Shown: one piece after another, positions 35,267 to 45,640 of the stretch
How positions within the stretch are numbered: position 1 is the stretch's first letter
How the letters are laid out: the number at the start of each line of letters is the position of its first letter
NCBI RefSeq assembly: GCF_020162115.1
Contig: NZ_CP083911.1
Location: 186,001-250,000 of the forward strand
Reading direction: 5' to 3'
Length of the DNA: 64,000 nucleotides
Source of the DNA: Tepidimonas taiwanensis
GTDB taxonomy: Bacteria > Pseudomonadota > Gammaproteobacteria > Burkholderiales > Burkholderiaceae_C
Position numbers and translations under genes: made by a program
The notes under the pieces: generated by a model
Told to the model about the DNA's origin: nothing
Database searches by the model: none
What the model saw: only the letters and a program-made list of their open reading frames with translations

Positions 35267-36271
35267 TTACTGCACGAAGCCGATGCGGGTCTTGCCGCCG
35301 CTGGCGGCTGGCAGGTCCTGGACCTCGATGCGCTCGCGCTTATCCAGCCGCGCGTTGCCAAAGCCCGTCATCAGCGCGCGCCGCATCTCGCGGGGCGCCA
35401 GTGTCGAGAGGCGGTCGAGCACGTCGTCGGCGGGCTCCTCGTCGAACAGCCGCCCCCAGTCGTGCGCGGCGCGCAGCCGCTGGTAGAGCTGGCGCGCGAT
35501 GCGGCGTGCCTCGTCGCGCGTCGGCGGCGCGATTTCGAACACGTTCATGCGGTTGAGGATCGGCTCCGGGATGCCGCGCTCGTCGTTGGCGGTGGTGATC
35601 CAGATCACCTGGCTGGCGTCGATCGGCACCTCGGCGAACTCGTCGACGAAGCGCTGCGCCGTCTGCGGCTCGAGCAACCCGTACAGCGCGCCCAGCGGGT
35701 CGTACTGCGCGTCGCTGGCTTTGTCGATTTCGTCGACGACGATCACCGGGTTGGCGTAGTTACCCTCGACCAGTGCCTCGAACACCTTGCCGGGTTTGGC
35801 GCCTTTCCACTGCGATGACGCGCCCGAGAGCAGCCAGCCGGCGGTCATCGAACTCATCGGCACCAGCGTCATCGTGGTGGCGAGCAGCTCGGCGAGCTGC
35901 TGCGCGAAGTGCGTCTTGCCCACGCCGGGCGGCCCCAGCAGCAACAGCGGCGTGATCTCCAGGCTGTCGCTGCTGTCCTGCGCCAGCGCGACGTGCCGCT
36001 TGATGTCGTCGAGCACGGCGCGGAAGTTGGGCAGCTGCTCGACCAGTGGCTCGATGTCCGGGATACCGGAGGGTTTGACCGCGAAGCGCTGCGGGCCGCG
36101 CTCGAGCATGCGCTCGTAGGTCTGGCACAGCGTGGCCTGTTCGCGCTCCTGCCCCTGTGCCTTCAGGCGCCGCAGCCGCTGTTCGACGTCCTCCGGGCTG
36201 AACACGTCGCGCACGCGCGCGATGGGCAATCCCCGTGCGGGGGAGATGGCGGGAACGGGATGCGCATCCAT
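35267..36271 (-). CDS. AAA+ ATPase
   Basis: A 334-residue protein with one AAA+ module. Walker A LLLGPPGVGKTHFAQQLA is near residue 115, Walker B VIVVDEIDKASD near 175, sensor 1 ITTAND near 225, and an arginine finger candidate in EPILNRMNVF. The N-terminal ~90 residues are charged and helical. The module resembles the Lon/ClpX type, but there is no protease or zinc domain, so it may be a chaperone-like ATPase. GAAGGAGAG lies seven bases upstream of the ATG. Partner unknown. Confidence 0.82.
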   Translation of the reverse strand: MDAHPVPAISPARGLPIARVRDVFSPEDVEQRLRRLKAQGQEREQATLCQTYERMLERGPQRFAVKPSGIPDIEPLVEQLPNFRAVLDDIKRHVALAQDSSDSLEITPLLLLGPPGVGKTHFAQQLAELLATTMTLVPMSSMTAGWLLSGASSQWKGAKPGKVFEALVEGNYANPVIVVDEIDKASDAQYDPLGALYGLLEPQTAQRFVDEFAEVPIDASQVIWITTANDERGIPEPILNRMNVFEIAPPTRDEARRIARQLYQRLRAAHDWGRLFDEEPADDVLDRLSTLAPREMRRALMTGFGNARLDKRERIEVQDLPAASGGKTRIGFVQ

Positions 36272-36377
36272 GACACTCTCCTTCGACGACCGGTTCCTGC
36301 GGTCATTGAAGCACGTGCCGTGCCAAGGCACCCATCCGGATTTTTCCGGATGATGCGCCGTCCCCACAGGTGCCGGC

Positions 36378-36704
36378 TCACGCTGTTGGAGTGCCCAGCA
36401 GCCGCTGCAGTTCACCCGACTCGTACATCTCCATCATGATGTCGGAGCCGCCGATGAACTCCCCGCGGACGTATAGCTGCGGAATCGTGGGCCAGTTGCT
36501 GTATTCCTTGATCCCCTGGCGGATTTCCGGGTCGTCGAGCACGTTGACGGTGACCACGGATTTGGGGTCGACCCCGCAGGCCTTGAGGATTTGCACCGCG
36601 CGGCCGGAGAAGCCGCACATCGGAAAGCTCGCCGTGCCCTTCATGAACAGCACGATGTCGTGGGATTTGACCAGTTGGTCGATGCGCTGCTGAACGTCAC
36701 TCAT
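36378..36704 (-). CDS. grxD: Monothiol glutaredoxin Grx4/GrxD type
   Basis: A 108-residue monothiol glutaredoxin with the active site MCGFSGRA (CGFS) near residue 30, and WPTIPQLYVRGEFIGGSDIM binding glutathione. Proteins of this type carry or transfer [2Fe-2S] clusters. Starts at MSDVQQRIDQLVK; the open frame upstream lacks similarity. Immediately downstream of prmC-prfA-hemA on the same strand. Confidence 0.94.
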   Translation of the reverse strand: MSDVQQRIDQLVKSHDIVLFMKGTASFPMCGFSGRAVQILKACGVDPKSVVTVNVLDDPEIRQGIKEYSNWPTIPQLYVRGEFIGGSDIMMEMYESGELQRLLGTPTA

Positions 36705-36785
36705 GGGTTTCGATCGGTGTGAAGCGTCGCGAAAGACGATGCCGTGCATTATCGCGCCGCGGCGTGCGCCGGGGGGCGGCCGCGC

Positions 36786-37870
36786 TCAAGCCCGCGTCAG
36801 CGGTGCGCCCGAGGGTGCCGTCCCCGGCCAGCGTCCGCCGGTACAGCGCCGGTGGCCCCCGAGGTCGCGCCGGTGCTCGACGTCCGCGTAGCCCAGGTGC
36901 CGCAGCAGCGCCGCGACCGCGTCCGCCTGGTCCCAGCCGTGCTCCAGCAGCAGCCAGCCGCCCGGGGCCAGCCGGGACGGGGCGCCGGCGGCGATGGCGC
37001 GCAGGTCGTCCAGCCCGTCGGGACCGCCGACCAGCGCCTGGCGCGGCTCGTGCCGCAGCGCGGCAAGGTGCGGGTCGTCGGCGCGCAGGTACGGCGGGTT
37101 GGCGACGACCAAGTCAAAGCGCGCGGGCCACGGCGACGCGCCTTCTGCCGGGGCGGTGGGCAGCGCCCGATCCGCGGATCCCGCCAGGGCCAGGGGCTGC
37201 GCCGGATCCGTGGATTCCGCCGGGGCGGTGTGGTCGCGATCATGGTGCGGGGTGGCCGGGCCCGTTGCGGGCGCGTCGGGGTAGGGCGTCCAGTCGTTCC
37301 ACCACCGTCCGCGCAGCCAGCGCACCGGCAGGCCGAGCCGGCGGCCGTTGTCGGCGGCCACTGCCAGGGCGTCCGCGCTCACGTCCAGCCCCCAGACGCG
37401 GGCGGCGGGCCGCGCGTACTGGATCGCCAGCGCGATCGCGCCGCTGCCGGTGCCCAGGTCCAGCACGGTCGCGGGCGCGTCGGGGGGCAGCCGCTCCAGC
37501 GCCCAATCGACCAGCGTCTCGGTGTCCGGGCGGGGGTCGAGCACGCGCGCGTCCACACGCAGCAGCAGGCCGTGGAAGCCCCGCTCCCCGGTCAGGTACG
37601 CGAGCGGCACCCCGTCGAGCCGCTGCCGGCACAGCGCCGCGTAGCGCTGCGCGGCGTCGCGGGCGAGTGGTTCGTCGCCATGCGCGAGCAGCCAGGCGCG
37701 CGCCAGCGGCCGGCCGAGCGCATGCAGCAGCAGCCATTGGGCGTCCAGTCGCTCCAGCCCCGCGGCCTGCGCGGCGCGCACCGCGTCCGTCACGCTTTCG
37801 GCGGTGCCGATCGCGTCCAGCGCCGAGGCGCTGGCGGGCATCGGGGGCGTGGGATCGTCGCCGGCCCCCA

Positions 37871-37874
<4 letters not shown>
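36786..37874 (-). CDS. prmC: Release factor N5-glutamine methyltransferase
   Basis: A 362-residue SAM-dependent methyltransferase that modifies the GGQ glutamine of release factors, including RF1 encoded just upstream. LAYLTGERGFHGL, DPRPDTETLVDWAL and VLDLGTGSGAIALA (SAM loop) precede NPPYLRADDPHL with the substrate-binding NPPY at residues 259-262. Residues ~201-247 form an Ala/Pro-rich insertion absent from the usual ~280-residue PrmC. The start overlaps the prfA stop; ATG 37871 is an equal choice. Confidence 0.92.
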
Positions 37875-38973
<1,099 letters not shown>

Positions 38974-38977
<4 letters not shown>

Positions 38978-40290
38978 GCGCGCGAGACCGGCTGCGTTGC
39001 GGCGGCTTCGCCCCCGGTGCCGACCCGCCCGCGCAGAAACAGACGCGAGACCACCTCCGCCGTCTGACGGCGGCTGGCCTCGTCCCCGCTGTGCAGTTCG
39101 GCCAGCGCGCCGTGCAGCATTTTTTGGGTCAGGCCGCGTGCCAGCGCCTGCAGCACCGCGTCCACGTCCTCGCCGCGCGCCAGCAGCCGCCGCGCGCGCG
39201 CGATCTCGGCTTCGCGCCAGGCGTCGGTTTGCGTCTGCAGGTCGCGGATCAGCTGCACGACGCCGCCGTGCGGATCGCGCTGGCGCAACCAGTGCATGAA
39301 GCTCTGTACCCCGGCGTCGATGATGGCCTCGGCCTGCGCGACCGCGGCCTGGCGCTGGTCCTTGCCGGCCTGCACCACGGCGGCCAGGTCGTCGACCGTG
39401 TACAGGTACACGTCGTCGAGGGCTTTGACCTCGGCCTCGATGTCGCGCGGAACCGCCAGATCGACCATGAACATCGGGCGGTGGCGGCGGCGGCGCAGGG
39501 CGCTCTCCACCATGCCCAGGCCGATCAGCGGCAGCGTGCTCGCGGTGCAGCTGACCACCGCGTCGAACTCGTGCAGCCGCGCGGGCAGGTCCGACAGGCG
39601 CATCACCTCGGCCCCGAAGCGGGCGGCAAGCTTTTCGCCGCGCTCGAGCGTGCGGTTGGCGATCGCCATCGCCCGCGGCTGACGCGCCGCGAAGTGCGTG
39701 GCGGCGAGTTCGATCATCTCGCCCGCGCCGACGAACAGAATGCGGATTTCGCGCAAATCCTCGAACAATTGGCTGGCCAGTCGCACGGCCGCGGCGGCCA
39801 TGCTGATCGAGTGGGCACCGATGGCGGTGCTGCTGCGCACTTGTTTGGCCACCGCGAACGAGCGCTGGAAGAGCTGGTGCAGGGTCGTGCCCAGCGCGCC
39901 CGCTTCATCCGCGGCGCGCACCGCGTCCTTGAGCTGCCCGAGGATTTGCGGCTCGCCGAGCACCATGCTGTCCAGGCCGCTGGCGACGCGGAAAGCGTGG
40001 CGCGCGGCCGCGTCGTCCTGCAGGACGTAGGCGTGGCGCAGCAGCGTTTCCGGCGCGACCCCGGCCGTGTCGGCCAGCCAGCGCGCCGACGGCTCGATCA
40101 TCGGCTCGTCGCACGCGCAATACAGCTCGGTGCGGTTGCAGGTGGACAGCAGCGCCGCTTCCGGGGGGCGGGTGAGCGTCGCGCGCAGGCGGCGCAGCGC
40201 CTCGGGCACCTGGTCGAGCGCAAACGCAAACCGCCCGCGCACATCGAGCGGGGCCGTTTGGTGGTTGATGCCGAGCGCCCAGACTGCCAT
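38974..40290 (-). CDS. hemA: Glutamyl-tRNA reductase
   Basis: A 438-residue enzyme for the first step of C5 tetrapyrrole synthesis. GINHQTAPLDVRGRFAF at the start, the catalytic cysteine in LLSTCNRTELYCAC near residue 50, GEPQILGQLKDAV, and the NADPH-binding FVGAGEMIELAATHFA near 190. A perfect TATAAT lies seven bases before the ATG at 40290, so the transcript may be leaderless. Longer upstream starts would place the promoter inside the gene. Confidence 0.95.
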
Positions 40291-40297
40291 GGGGCGG

Positions 40298-40305
40298 ATT
40301 ATAAA
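40298..40305. promoter_or_regulatory. Shared divergent -10 region for hemA and the gene at 40318
   Basis: Minus strand TATAAT (40303-40298) points to hemA with start at 40290. Plus strand TATAAA (40300-40305) points to the GTG at 40318. Both would give leaders of 0-6 bases. No strong -35 on either side. Confidence 0.45.
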
Positions 40306-40317
40306 ATTGCGCCCCTT

Positions 40318-40599
40318 GTGAACGCCCTCGACGTCCTCTGGCACGTGCTCGGCGCGGTGGCGCCCGCGTGGGGACTGGCCGCGTTGCTAGCGCCGCTGCT
40401 TGCCTGGCGCGGGCGGCGCGCGCGTCCGGTGATGACCGCTTGGGGGGCGCATCTGCTGTGGCTGGGGACGGTCGGATCGGCGGTGCTGATCGGCGGCCTG
40501 TGGTGGACCGGGCAGGACGGCCGCATGGCCACCTACGCCGCGTTGGTCGCCGCGGTCGGCCTCGTCGCCGCGTGGCGCGATAGCGCGGCCCGGCGCTGA
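40318..40599 (+). CDS. Small inner-membrane protein, unknown
   Basis: A 93-residue protein from GTG 40318. Three hydrophobic segments: VLGAVAPAWGLAALLAPLLAW, HLLWLGTVGSAVLIGGLWW and YAALVAAVGLVAAW, with a basic loop RGRRARP between the first two and a C-terminal RDSAARR. The longer frame running back through hemA antisense is a shadow. I recognise no family. Placement divergent from hemA is common in Betaproteobacteria. Confidence 0.6.
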   Translation: MNALDVLWHVLGAVAPAWGLAALLAPLLAWRGRRARPVMTAWGAHLLWLGTVGSAVLIGGLWWTGQDGRMATYAALVAAVGLVAAWRDSAARR

Positions 40600-40793
40600 G
40601 CGGGTGCGCCGGTGCCGGCGACGTTTCCCCGACCGGGCATACCCCGCTCGCCGGTCCCGACCCGGCTGCGACCCTGCTGCAACCCTGCTCTCAGTGGGCC
40701 GTGCTGCGCTGCGGTAACATCCGGCTCCCCCGTCGGCGGCCGCCGACCGCCCGGATCGGTCACGTCGCGGCCGATCCCTCGCCGCTTTTGCCC

Positions 40794-43700
40794 ATGAACG
40801 CTCCGACGCCCCTGCACGCCCTGCTCGACGCCAGCCCTGACGCGCCGCGCCTGCGCGAGATCCCGTACAACTACACGTCGTTCTCCGACCGGGAAATCGT
40901 GCTGCGGCTGCTGGGCGAGCGGGCCTGGGAGGTGCTCGAGCTGCTGCGGCGCGAGCGCGCCACCGGGCGCTCGGCCCGCATGTTGTACGAGGTGCTCGGC
41001 GACATCTGGGTCGTGCAGCGCAACCCGTACCTGCAGGACGACCTGCTGGCCAACCCGAAGCGCCGCGCCGCGCTGATCGAGGCGCTGCACCACCGGCTGG
41101 GCGAAATCGAAAAACGCCGCCGCCCGCAGGAAGACCCGCAGCGCGACGTGCTGGTCGGCGAGCTGCTGGAGCACGCGCGCCGCGCGGTGCGCGCGTTCGC
41201 GCAGTCGTTCGACGAGATGGCCGCGCTGCGCCAGCGCGTGGTCAAGGTGCTGCGCCGCCACACGCACAAGGACAACATCAAGTTCGATGGCTTGAGCCGC
41301 GTCAGCCACGTGACGGACGCGACCGACTGGCGCGTCGAGTACCCCTTCGTCGTGCTCACCCCGGACACCGAGGCGGAGATTGCCGGGTTGGTACAGGGCT
41401 GCATCGAGCTCGGGCTGACCATCATCCCGCGCGGCGGCGGCACCGGCTACACGGGCGGTGCGGTGCCGCTGACGTGGAAGAGCGCGGTCATCAATACCGA
41501 AAAGCTCGAGGCGATGACGGAGGTCGAGCTGGTGCAGCTGCCCGGGCTGGACCGGCCCGTGCCCACCGTCTGGACCGAGGCGGGGGTCGTCACGCAGCGC
41601 GTGGCCGACGCGGCCGAGCGCGCGGGCTACGTCTTTGCGGTCGACCCGACCTCGGCCGAGGCGTCGTGCATCGGCGGCAATATCGCGATGAACGCCGGCG
41701 GCAAAAAGGCCGTGCTGTGGGGCACGGCGCTGGACAACCTGGCTTCGTGGCGCATGGTGACGCCCGATGCCGAGTGGCTGGAGGTGCACCGTATCGGCCA
41801 CAACCTGGGCAAGATCCACGACGCCGAGGTGGCGAGCTTCGAGTTGCGCTATTACGGCCCGGACGGCAAGACGCTGCGGCGCACCGAGCGGCTGGACATT
41901 CCGGGGCGGGCGTTTCGCAAGGCCGGGCTGGGCAAGGACGTCACGGACAAGTTCCTGAGCGGCCTGCCCGGCGTGCAGAAGGAAGGCTGCGACGGCATCA
42001 TCACCAGCGCGCGCTGGGTGGTGCACCGCATGCCCGCGCACACGCGCACCGTGTGCCTGGAGTTCTTCGGCAACCCGAAGGACGCCGTCCCGTCGATCGT
42101 CGAGATCAAGGATTTCCTGTTCGCGGAGGCGAAGCGCAGCGGCACGCTGCTCGCCGGGTTGGAGCACCTGGACGACCGGTACCTGAAGGCCGTGGGCTAC
42201 AGCACGAAGAGCAAGCGTGGCACGCTGCCCAAGATGGTGCTGATCGGCGACATCGTCGGGGACGACCCGGACGCGGTGGCGCGCGCGACCAGCGAGGTCG
42301 TGCGGCTGGCCAACGCGCGCGGTGGAGAGGGGTTCGTCGCCGTCAGCCCCGAGGCGCGCAAAAAATTCTGGGCCGACCGCAAGCGCACCGCTGCCATCAG
42401 CCGCCACACCAACGCCTTCAAGATCAACGAAGACGTGGTGATTCCGCTCGAGCGCATGGGCGAGTACACGCTGGGCATCGAGCGCATCAACATCGAGCTG
42501 AGCCTGCGCAACAAGATCCGCTTGTGCGACGAGCTGGAAGCCTTTTTTGCGCGCGGGGCGCTGCCGCTGGGCAAGGCGGAAGACCCCAACGACATGCCCG
42601 GGCCCGAGCTGATCGCCGAGCGCACCGAGCAGGCGCTGGCCCTGGTGCGCGCGGTGCGCCAGCAGTGGCAGGCGTGGATGGCGGGCCTGGACGACGTGCC
42701 GGCCGACGGTGGCCGCACGCTGTTCGAGCAGCTGCAGGACCACACGCTGCGCGCGAGCTGGAAGACGCAGATCCGCCAGCCGCTGCGCGACCTGTTCACC
42801 GGCGCGGTCTTCGCGCCCGTGCTGGCGGAGTGCGAGGCCATCCATCGGCGCGTGCTCAAGGGCCGGGTCTGGGTGGCGCTGCACATGCACGCGGGCGACG
42901 GCAACGTCCACACCAACATCCCGGTCAACAGCGACGACTACGAGATGCTGCAGACCGCACACGAGGCGGTCGACCGCATCATGGCGCTGGCGCGGCGGCT
43001 CGGTGGCGTGATCTCGGGTGAGCACGGCATCGGCATCACCAAGCTGGAGTACCTGAGCGACGAGGAGATCCGGCCGTTTGCTGAGTACAAGCGTCGGGTC
43101 GACCCGCACGGGCGCTTCAACCGTGGCAAGCTGCTGCGCGATGCCACGGCGCTGGGCGACGACGTGCACGCGGCCGACCTGAGCCAGGCGTACACGCCGA
43201 GCTTCGGCCTGATGGGCTACGAGTCGCTCATCATGCAGCAAAGCGACATCGGCGCGATCGCCGACAGCATCAAGGACTGCCTGCGCTGCGGCAAGTGCAA
43301 GCCCGTGTGCTCGACGCACGTGCCGCGCGCCAACCTGCTCTACAGCCCGCGCAACAAGATCCTGGCCACCAGCCTGCTGATCGAAGCCTTCCTGTACGAG
43401 GAGCAGACGCGCCGCGGCGTGTCGATCCAGCACTGGCAGGAGTTCGAAGACGTCGCGGACCACTGCACCGTTTGCCACAAGTGCCTGTCGCCGTGCCCGG
43501 TGAAGATCGACTTCGGCGACGTGTCGATGAACATGCGCAACCTGCTGCGCAAGATGGGGCAGAAGTCGTGGCGGCCCGGCAATGCGCTGGCGATGGCCTT
43601 CCTCAACGCCACGCGGCCGGAGACGATCAAGCTGATGCGCAGTGCGATGGTGGACGTGGGCTACCGCGCCCAGCGGTTGGCCCACGACGTGCTCAAGCGC

Positions 43701-44702
43701 GTCGCGCGCCGGCAGACCGCCGCGCCACCGGCCACCGTGGGCCCGGCGCCGATCAGGGAGCAGGTGATCCACTTCGTCAACAAGAAGATGCCGGGCAACC
43801 TGCCGAAGAAAACCGCGCGGGCGCTGCTCGACATCGAGGACAAGCACTACGTGCCCATCATCCGCGACCCGCAGCGCACCAGTGCCGACGCGGAGGCGGT
43901 GTTCTATTTCCCCGGCTGCGGCTCGGAGCGCTTGTTCAGCCAGGTGGGCCTGGCCACGCAGGCGATGCTGTGGCACGTCGGCGTGCAGACGGTGTTGCCG
44001 CCGGGGTATTTGTGCTGCGGCTACCCGCAGCGCGGCAGCGGCCAGTACGACAAGGCGGAAAAAATCATCACCGACAACCGCGTGCTGTTCCACCGCGTGG
44101 CCAACACGCTGAACTACCTCGACATCAAGACCGTGGTGGTGAGCTGCGGCACCTGCTACGACCAGTTGCAGGGTTACGAATTCGACAAGATCTTTCCCGG
44201 CTGCCGCATCGTCGACATCCACGAATACCTGCTGGAAAAGGGCGTCAAGCTCGACGGCAAGGGCGCGTACCTCTACCACGATCCGTGCCACAGCCCGATG
44301 AAGCAGCAGGACCCGATGAAAACCGTCAAGGCGCTGGTGGGCGAGACGGTGCTGCTGAGCGACCGCTGCTGTGGCGAGTCGGGTACGCTCGCCGTCACGC
44401 GGCCCGACGTCTCGACGCAGGTGCGCTTCCGCAAGGAGCAGGAGCTGCGCAAGAACGCCGAGCAGCTCGCGGCGCTGGCGCAGCGCAACGGCGTCACGCC
44501 CGAGCCGGGGCGCACCAAGATTCTGACCTCGTGCCCGAGCTGCCTGCAGGGCCTGAGCCGCTATGGCGAGGACCTGAACAACGGCCTGCTGGAGGCGGAC
44601 TACATCGTCGTCGAAATCGCGCGCCAGGTGTTGGGCGAGAACTGGCTGCCGGAGTACGTGGCGCGCGCCAACGCCGGCGGCATCGAGCGGGTGCTGGTGT
44701 GA
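40794..44702 (+). CDS. FAD-linked oxidoreductase with Fe-S and cysteine-rich domains (DUF3683 type)
   Basis: A 1302-residue multidomain dehydrogenase. Order: DUF3683 N-terminal region (IPYNYTSFSDREIVLRLLGE, ~20-160); FAD_binding_4 (TIIPRGGGTGYTGGAVPL near 205); FAD-linked oxidase C-terminal domain (MHAGDGNVHTNIPVNS near 700, GEHGIGITKLEYLSDEE); two [4Fe-4S] motifs CLRCGKCKPVC (~828) and CTVCHKCLSPCP (~890); and two CCG heterodisulfide-type segments (CCGYPQRGSGQYDKAEK ~1073; CCGESGTLAV ~1192). It is like GlcD and GlcF of glycolate oxidase or D-lactate dehydrogenase in one chain. It probably oxidises a 2-hydroxyacid; the substrate is not known. Confidence 0.88.
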   Translation: MNAPTPLHALLDASPDAPRLREIPYNYTSFSDREIVLRLLGERAWEVLELLRRERATGRSARMLYEVLGDIWVVQRNPYLQDDLLANPKRRAALIEALHHRLGEIEKRRRPQEDPQRDVLVGELLEHARRAVRAFAQSFDEMAALRQRVVKVLRRHTHKDNIKFDGLSRVSHVTDATDWRVEYPFVVLTPDTEAEIAGLVQGCIELGLTIIPRGGGTGYTGGAVPLTWKSAVINTEKLEAMTEVELVQLPGLDRPVPTVWTEAGVVTQRVADAAERAGYVFAVDPTSAEASCIGGNIAMNAGGKKAVLWGTALDNLASWRMVTPDAEWLEVHRIGHNLGKIHDAEVASFELRYYGPDGKTLRRTERLDIPGRAFRKAGLGKDVTDKFLSGLPGVQKEGCDGIITSARWVVHRMPAHTRTVCLEFFGNPKDAVPSIVEIKDFLFAEAKRSGTLLAGLEHLDDRYLKAVGYSTKSKRGTLPKMVLIGDIVGDDPDAVARATSEVVRLANARGGEGFVAVSPEARKKFWADRKRTAAISRHTNAFKINEDVVIPLERMGEYTLGIERINIELSLRNKIRLCDELEAFFARGALPLGKAEDPNDMPGPELIAERTEQALALVRAVRQQWQAWMAGLDDVPADGGRTLFEQLQDHTLRASWKTQIRQPLRDLFTGAVFAPVLAECEAIHRRVLKGRVWVALHMHAGDGNVHTNIPVNSDDYEMLQTAHEAVDRIMALARRLGGVISGEHGIGITKLEYLSDEEIRPFAEYKRRVDPHGRFNRGKLLRDATALGDDVHAADLSQAYTPSFGLMGYESLIMQQSDIGAIADSIKDCLRCGKCKPVCSTHVPRANLLYSPRNKILATSLLIEAFLYEEQTRRGVSIQHWQEFEDVADHCTVCHKCLSPCPVKIDFGDVSMNMRNLLRKMGQKSWRPGNALAMAFLNATRPETIKLMRSAMVDVGYRAQRLAHDVLKRVARRQTAAPPATVGPAPIREQVIHFVNKKMPGNLPKKTARALLDIEDKHYVPIIRDPQRTSADAEAVFYFPGCGSERLFSQVGLATQAMLWHVGVQTVLPPGYLCCGYPQRGSGQYDKAEKIITDNRVLFHRVANTLNYLDIKTVVVSCGTCYDQLQGYEFDKIFPGCRIVDIHEYLLEKGVKLDGKGAYLYHDPCHSPMKQQDPMKTVKALVGETVLLSDRCCGESGTLAVTRPDVSTQVRFRKEQELRKNAEQLAALAQRNGVTPEPGRTKILTSCPSCLQGLSRYGEDLNNGLLEADYIVVEIARQVLGENWLPEYVARANAGGIERVLV

Positions 44703-45160
44703 GCGCCGCGCCCGCCGCCTGCCCGCTGTGCCGCGAGGACGGCGGCCTGCTGCTGTGGCGCGACGACGACTGGCGCGTGGTGCGCGCGCTTGGCCCGGAC
44801 GTCGCCGAGGCCCCCGCCTGGTACCGCGTCGTCGCCCGGGTGCACGTGGCCGAGTGGTCCGACCTCGACGCGGCGGCGCAGGCACGGGCGATGGCGCTCG
44901 TGACCACCGTCGAGCGTTGTATGCGCGCCACGCTCGTGCCGACCAAAATCAACCTCGCGTCGCTGGGCAATGTGGTGCCGCACCTGCACTGGCACGTCAT
45001 CGCCCGCTACGATTGGGACAGCCGCTATCCCGCGCCGATCTGGGACGCGCCGCGGCGGGCGAGCGATGCCGCGCGGCTCGCGGCGCTGCACGCCCGCCTC
45101 ACGGCCTGTGACGCCGCGATCGTGCGCGCGCTGGACGGTCAGCCGTCTGAAACCGCTTGA
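44699..45160 (+). CDS. HIT family protein
   Basis: A 153-residue histidine-triad protein. ACPLCREDGG at the start is a zinc-like pair, and the triad NVVPHLHWHVIARYDWD near residue 90 marks a nucleotide hydrolase/transferase. The GTG start overlaps the preceding TGA (GTGA), so translation is coupled to the FAD oxidoreductase gene. Nucleotide substrate unknown. Confidence 0.86.
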   Translation: MSAAPAACPLCREDGGLLLWRDDDWRVVRALGPDVAEAPAWYRVVARVHVAEWSDLDAAAQARAMALVTTVERCMRATLVPTKINLASLGNVVPHLHWHVIARYDWDSRYPAPIWDAPRRASDAARLAALHARLTACDAAIVRALDGQPSETA

Positions 45161-45213
45161 TGTCGGCCGTCCCGACCCCCCACTGTCACCGTTTCGCCAC
45201 CGGAGGCCCCGCG

Positions 45214-45615
45214 ATGTCCGACCACCCGATGCCCGAATCGATCACCGTGCACAAAGCGTCGCGCGTCTTCGAGATTGCGTTTTCCGACGGCGCGCGCTTT
45301 CGCATCCCGTTCGAGCTGATGCGCGTCTACTCCCCCTCGGCCGAGGTGCAGGGCCACGGCCCGGGGCAGGCCGTGCTGCAGACCGGCAAGCGGCACGTGG
45401 ACATCGTCGCGCTGGAGCCGGTGGGGAACTACGCGGTGCAGCCCACCTTCTCCGACGGGCACGACAGCGGCATCTTCACCTGGGAATACCTGTACTTCCT
45501 CGGCAGCCAGCAGGACGCGCTGTGGGCCGACTACGAGCGGCGACTGGCCGAAGCCGGGGTGGACCGCGACGCCCCGATGTCGGAAAAAGCCGCCAGCGGC
45601 TGCGGCCACCACTGA
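45214..45615 (+). CDS. DUF971 (gamma-butyrobetaine hydroxylase-like N-terminal) protein
   Basis: A 133-residue DUF971 protein: ITVHKASRVFEIAFSDGARF, IPFELMRVYSPSAEVQGHG, VALEPVGNYAVQPTFSDGHD and GIFTWEYLYFLG. The C-terminus ends GCGHH. The family is linked to Fe-S or ubiquinone neighbourhoods, and here it precedes ubiE. GGAGG lies 8 bases before the ATG at 45214, which decides the start over ATG 45157. Confidence 0.87.
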   Translation: MSDHPMPESITVHKASRVFEIAFSDGARFRIPFELMRVYSPSAEVQGHGPGQAVLQTGKRHVDIVALEPVGNYAVQPTFSDGHDSGIFTWEYLYFLGSQQDALWADYERRLAEAGVDRDAPMSEKAASGCGHH

Positions 45616-45640
45616 CGCCCGAACGGGCTACCATTGCCCC

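Noticed and set aside
40533..44885. Minus-strand 1450-codon open frame over the FAD oxidoreductase
   Set aside because: A third-position GC shadow; the plus-strand protein has continuous domain structure.
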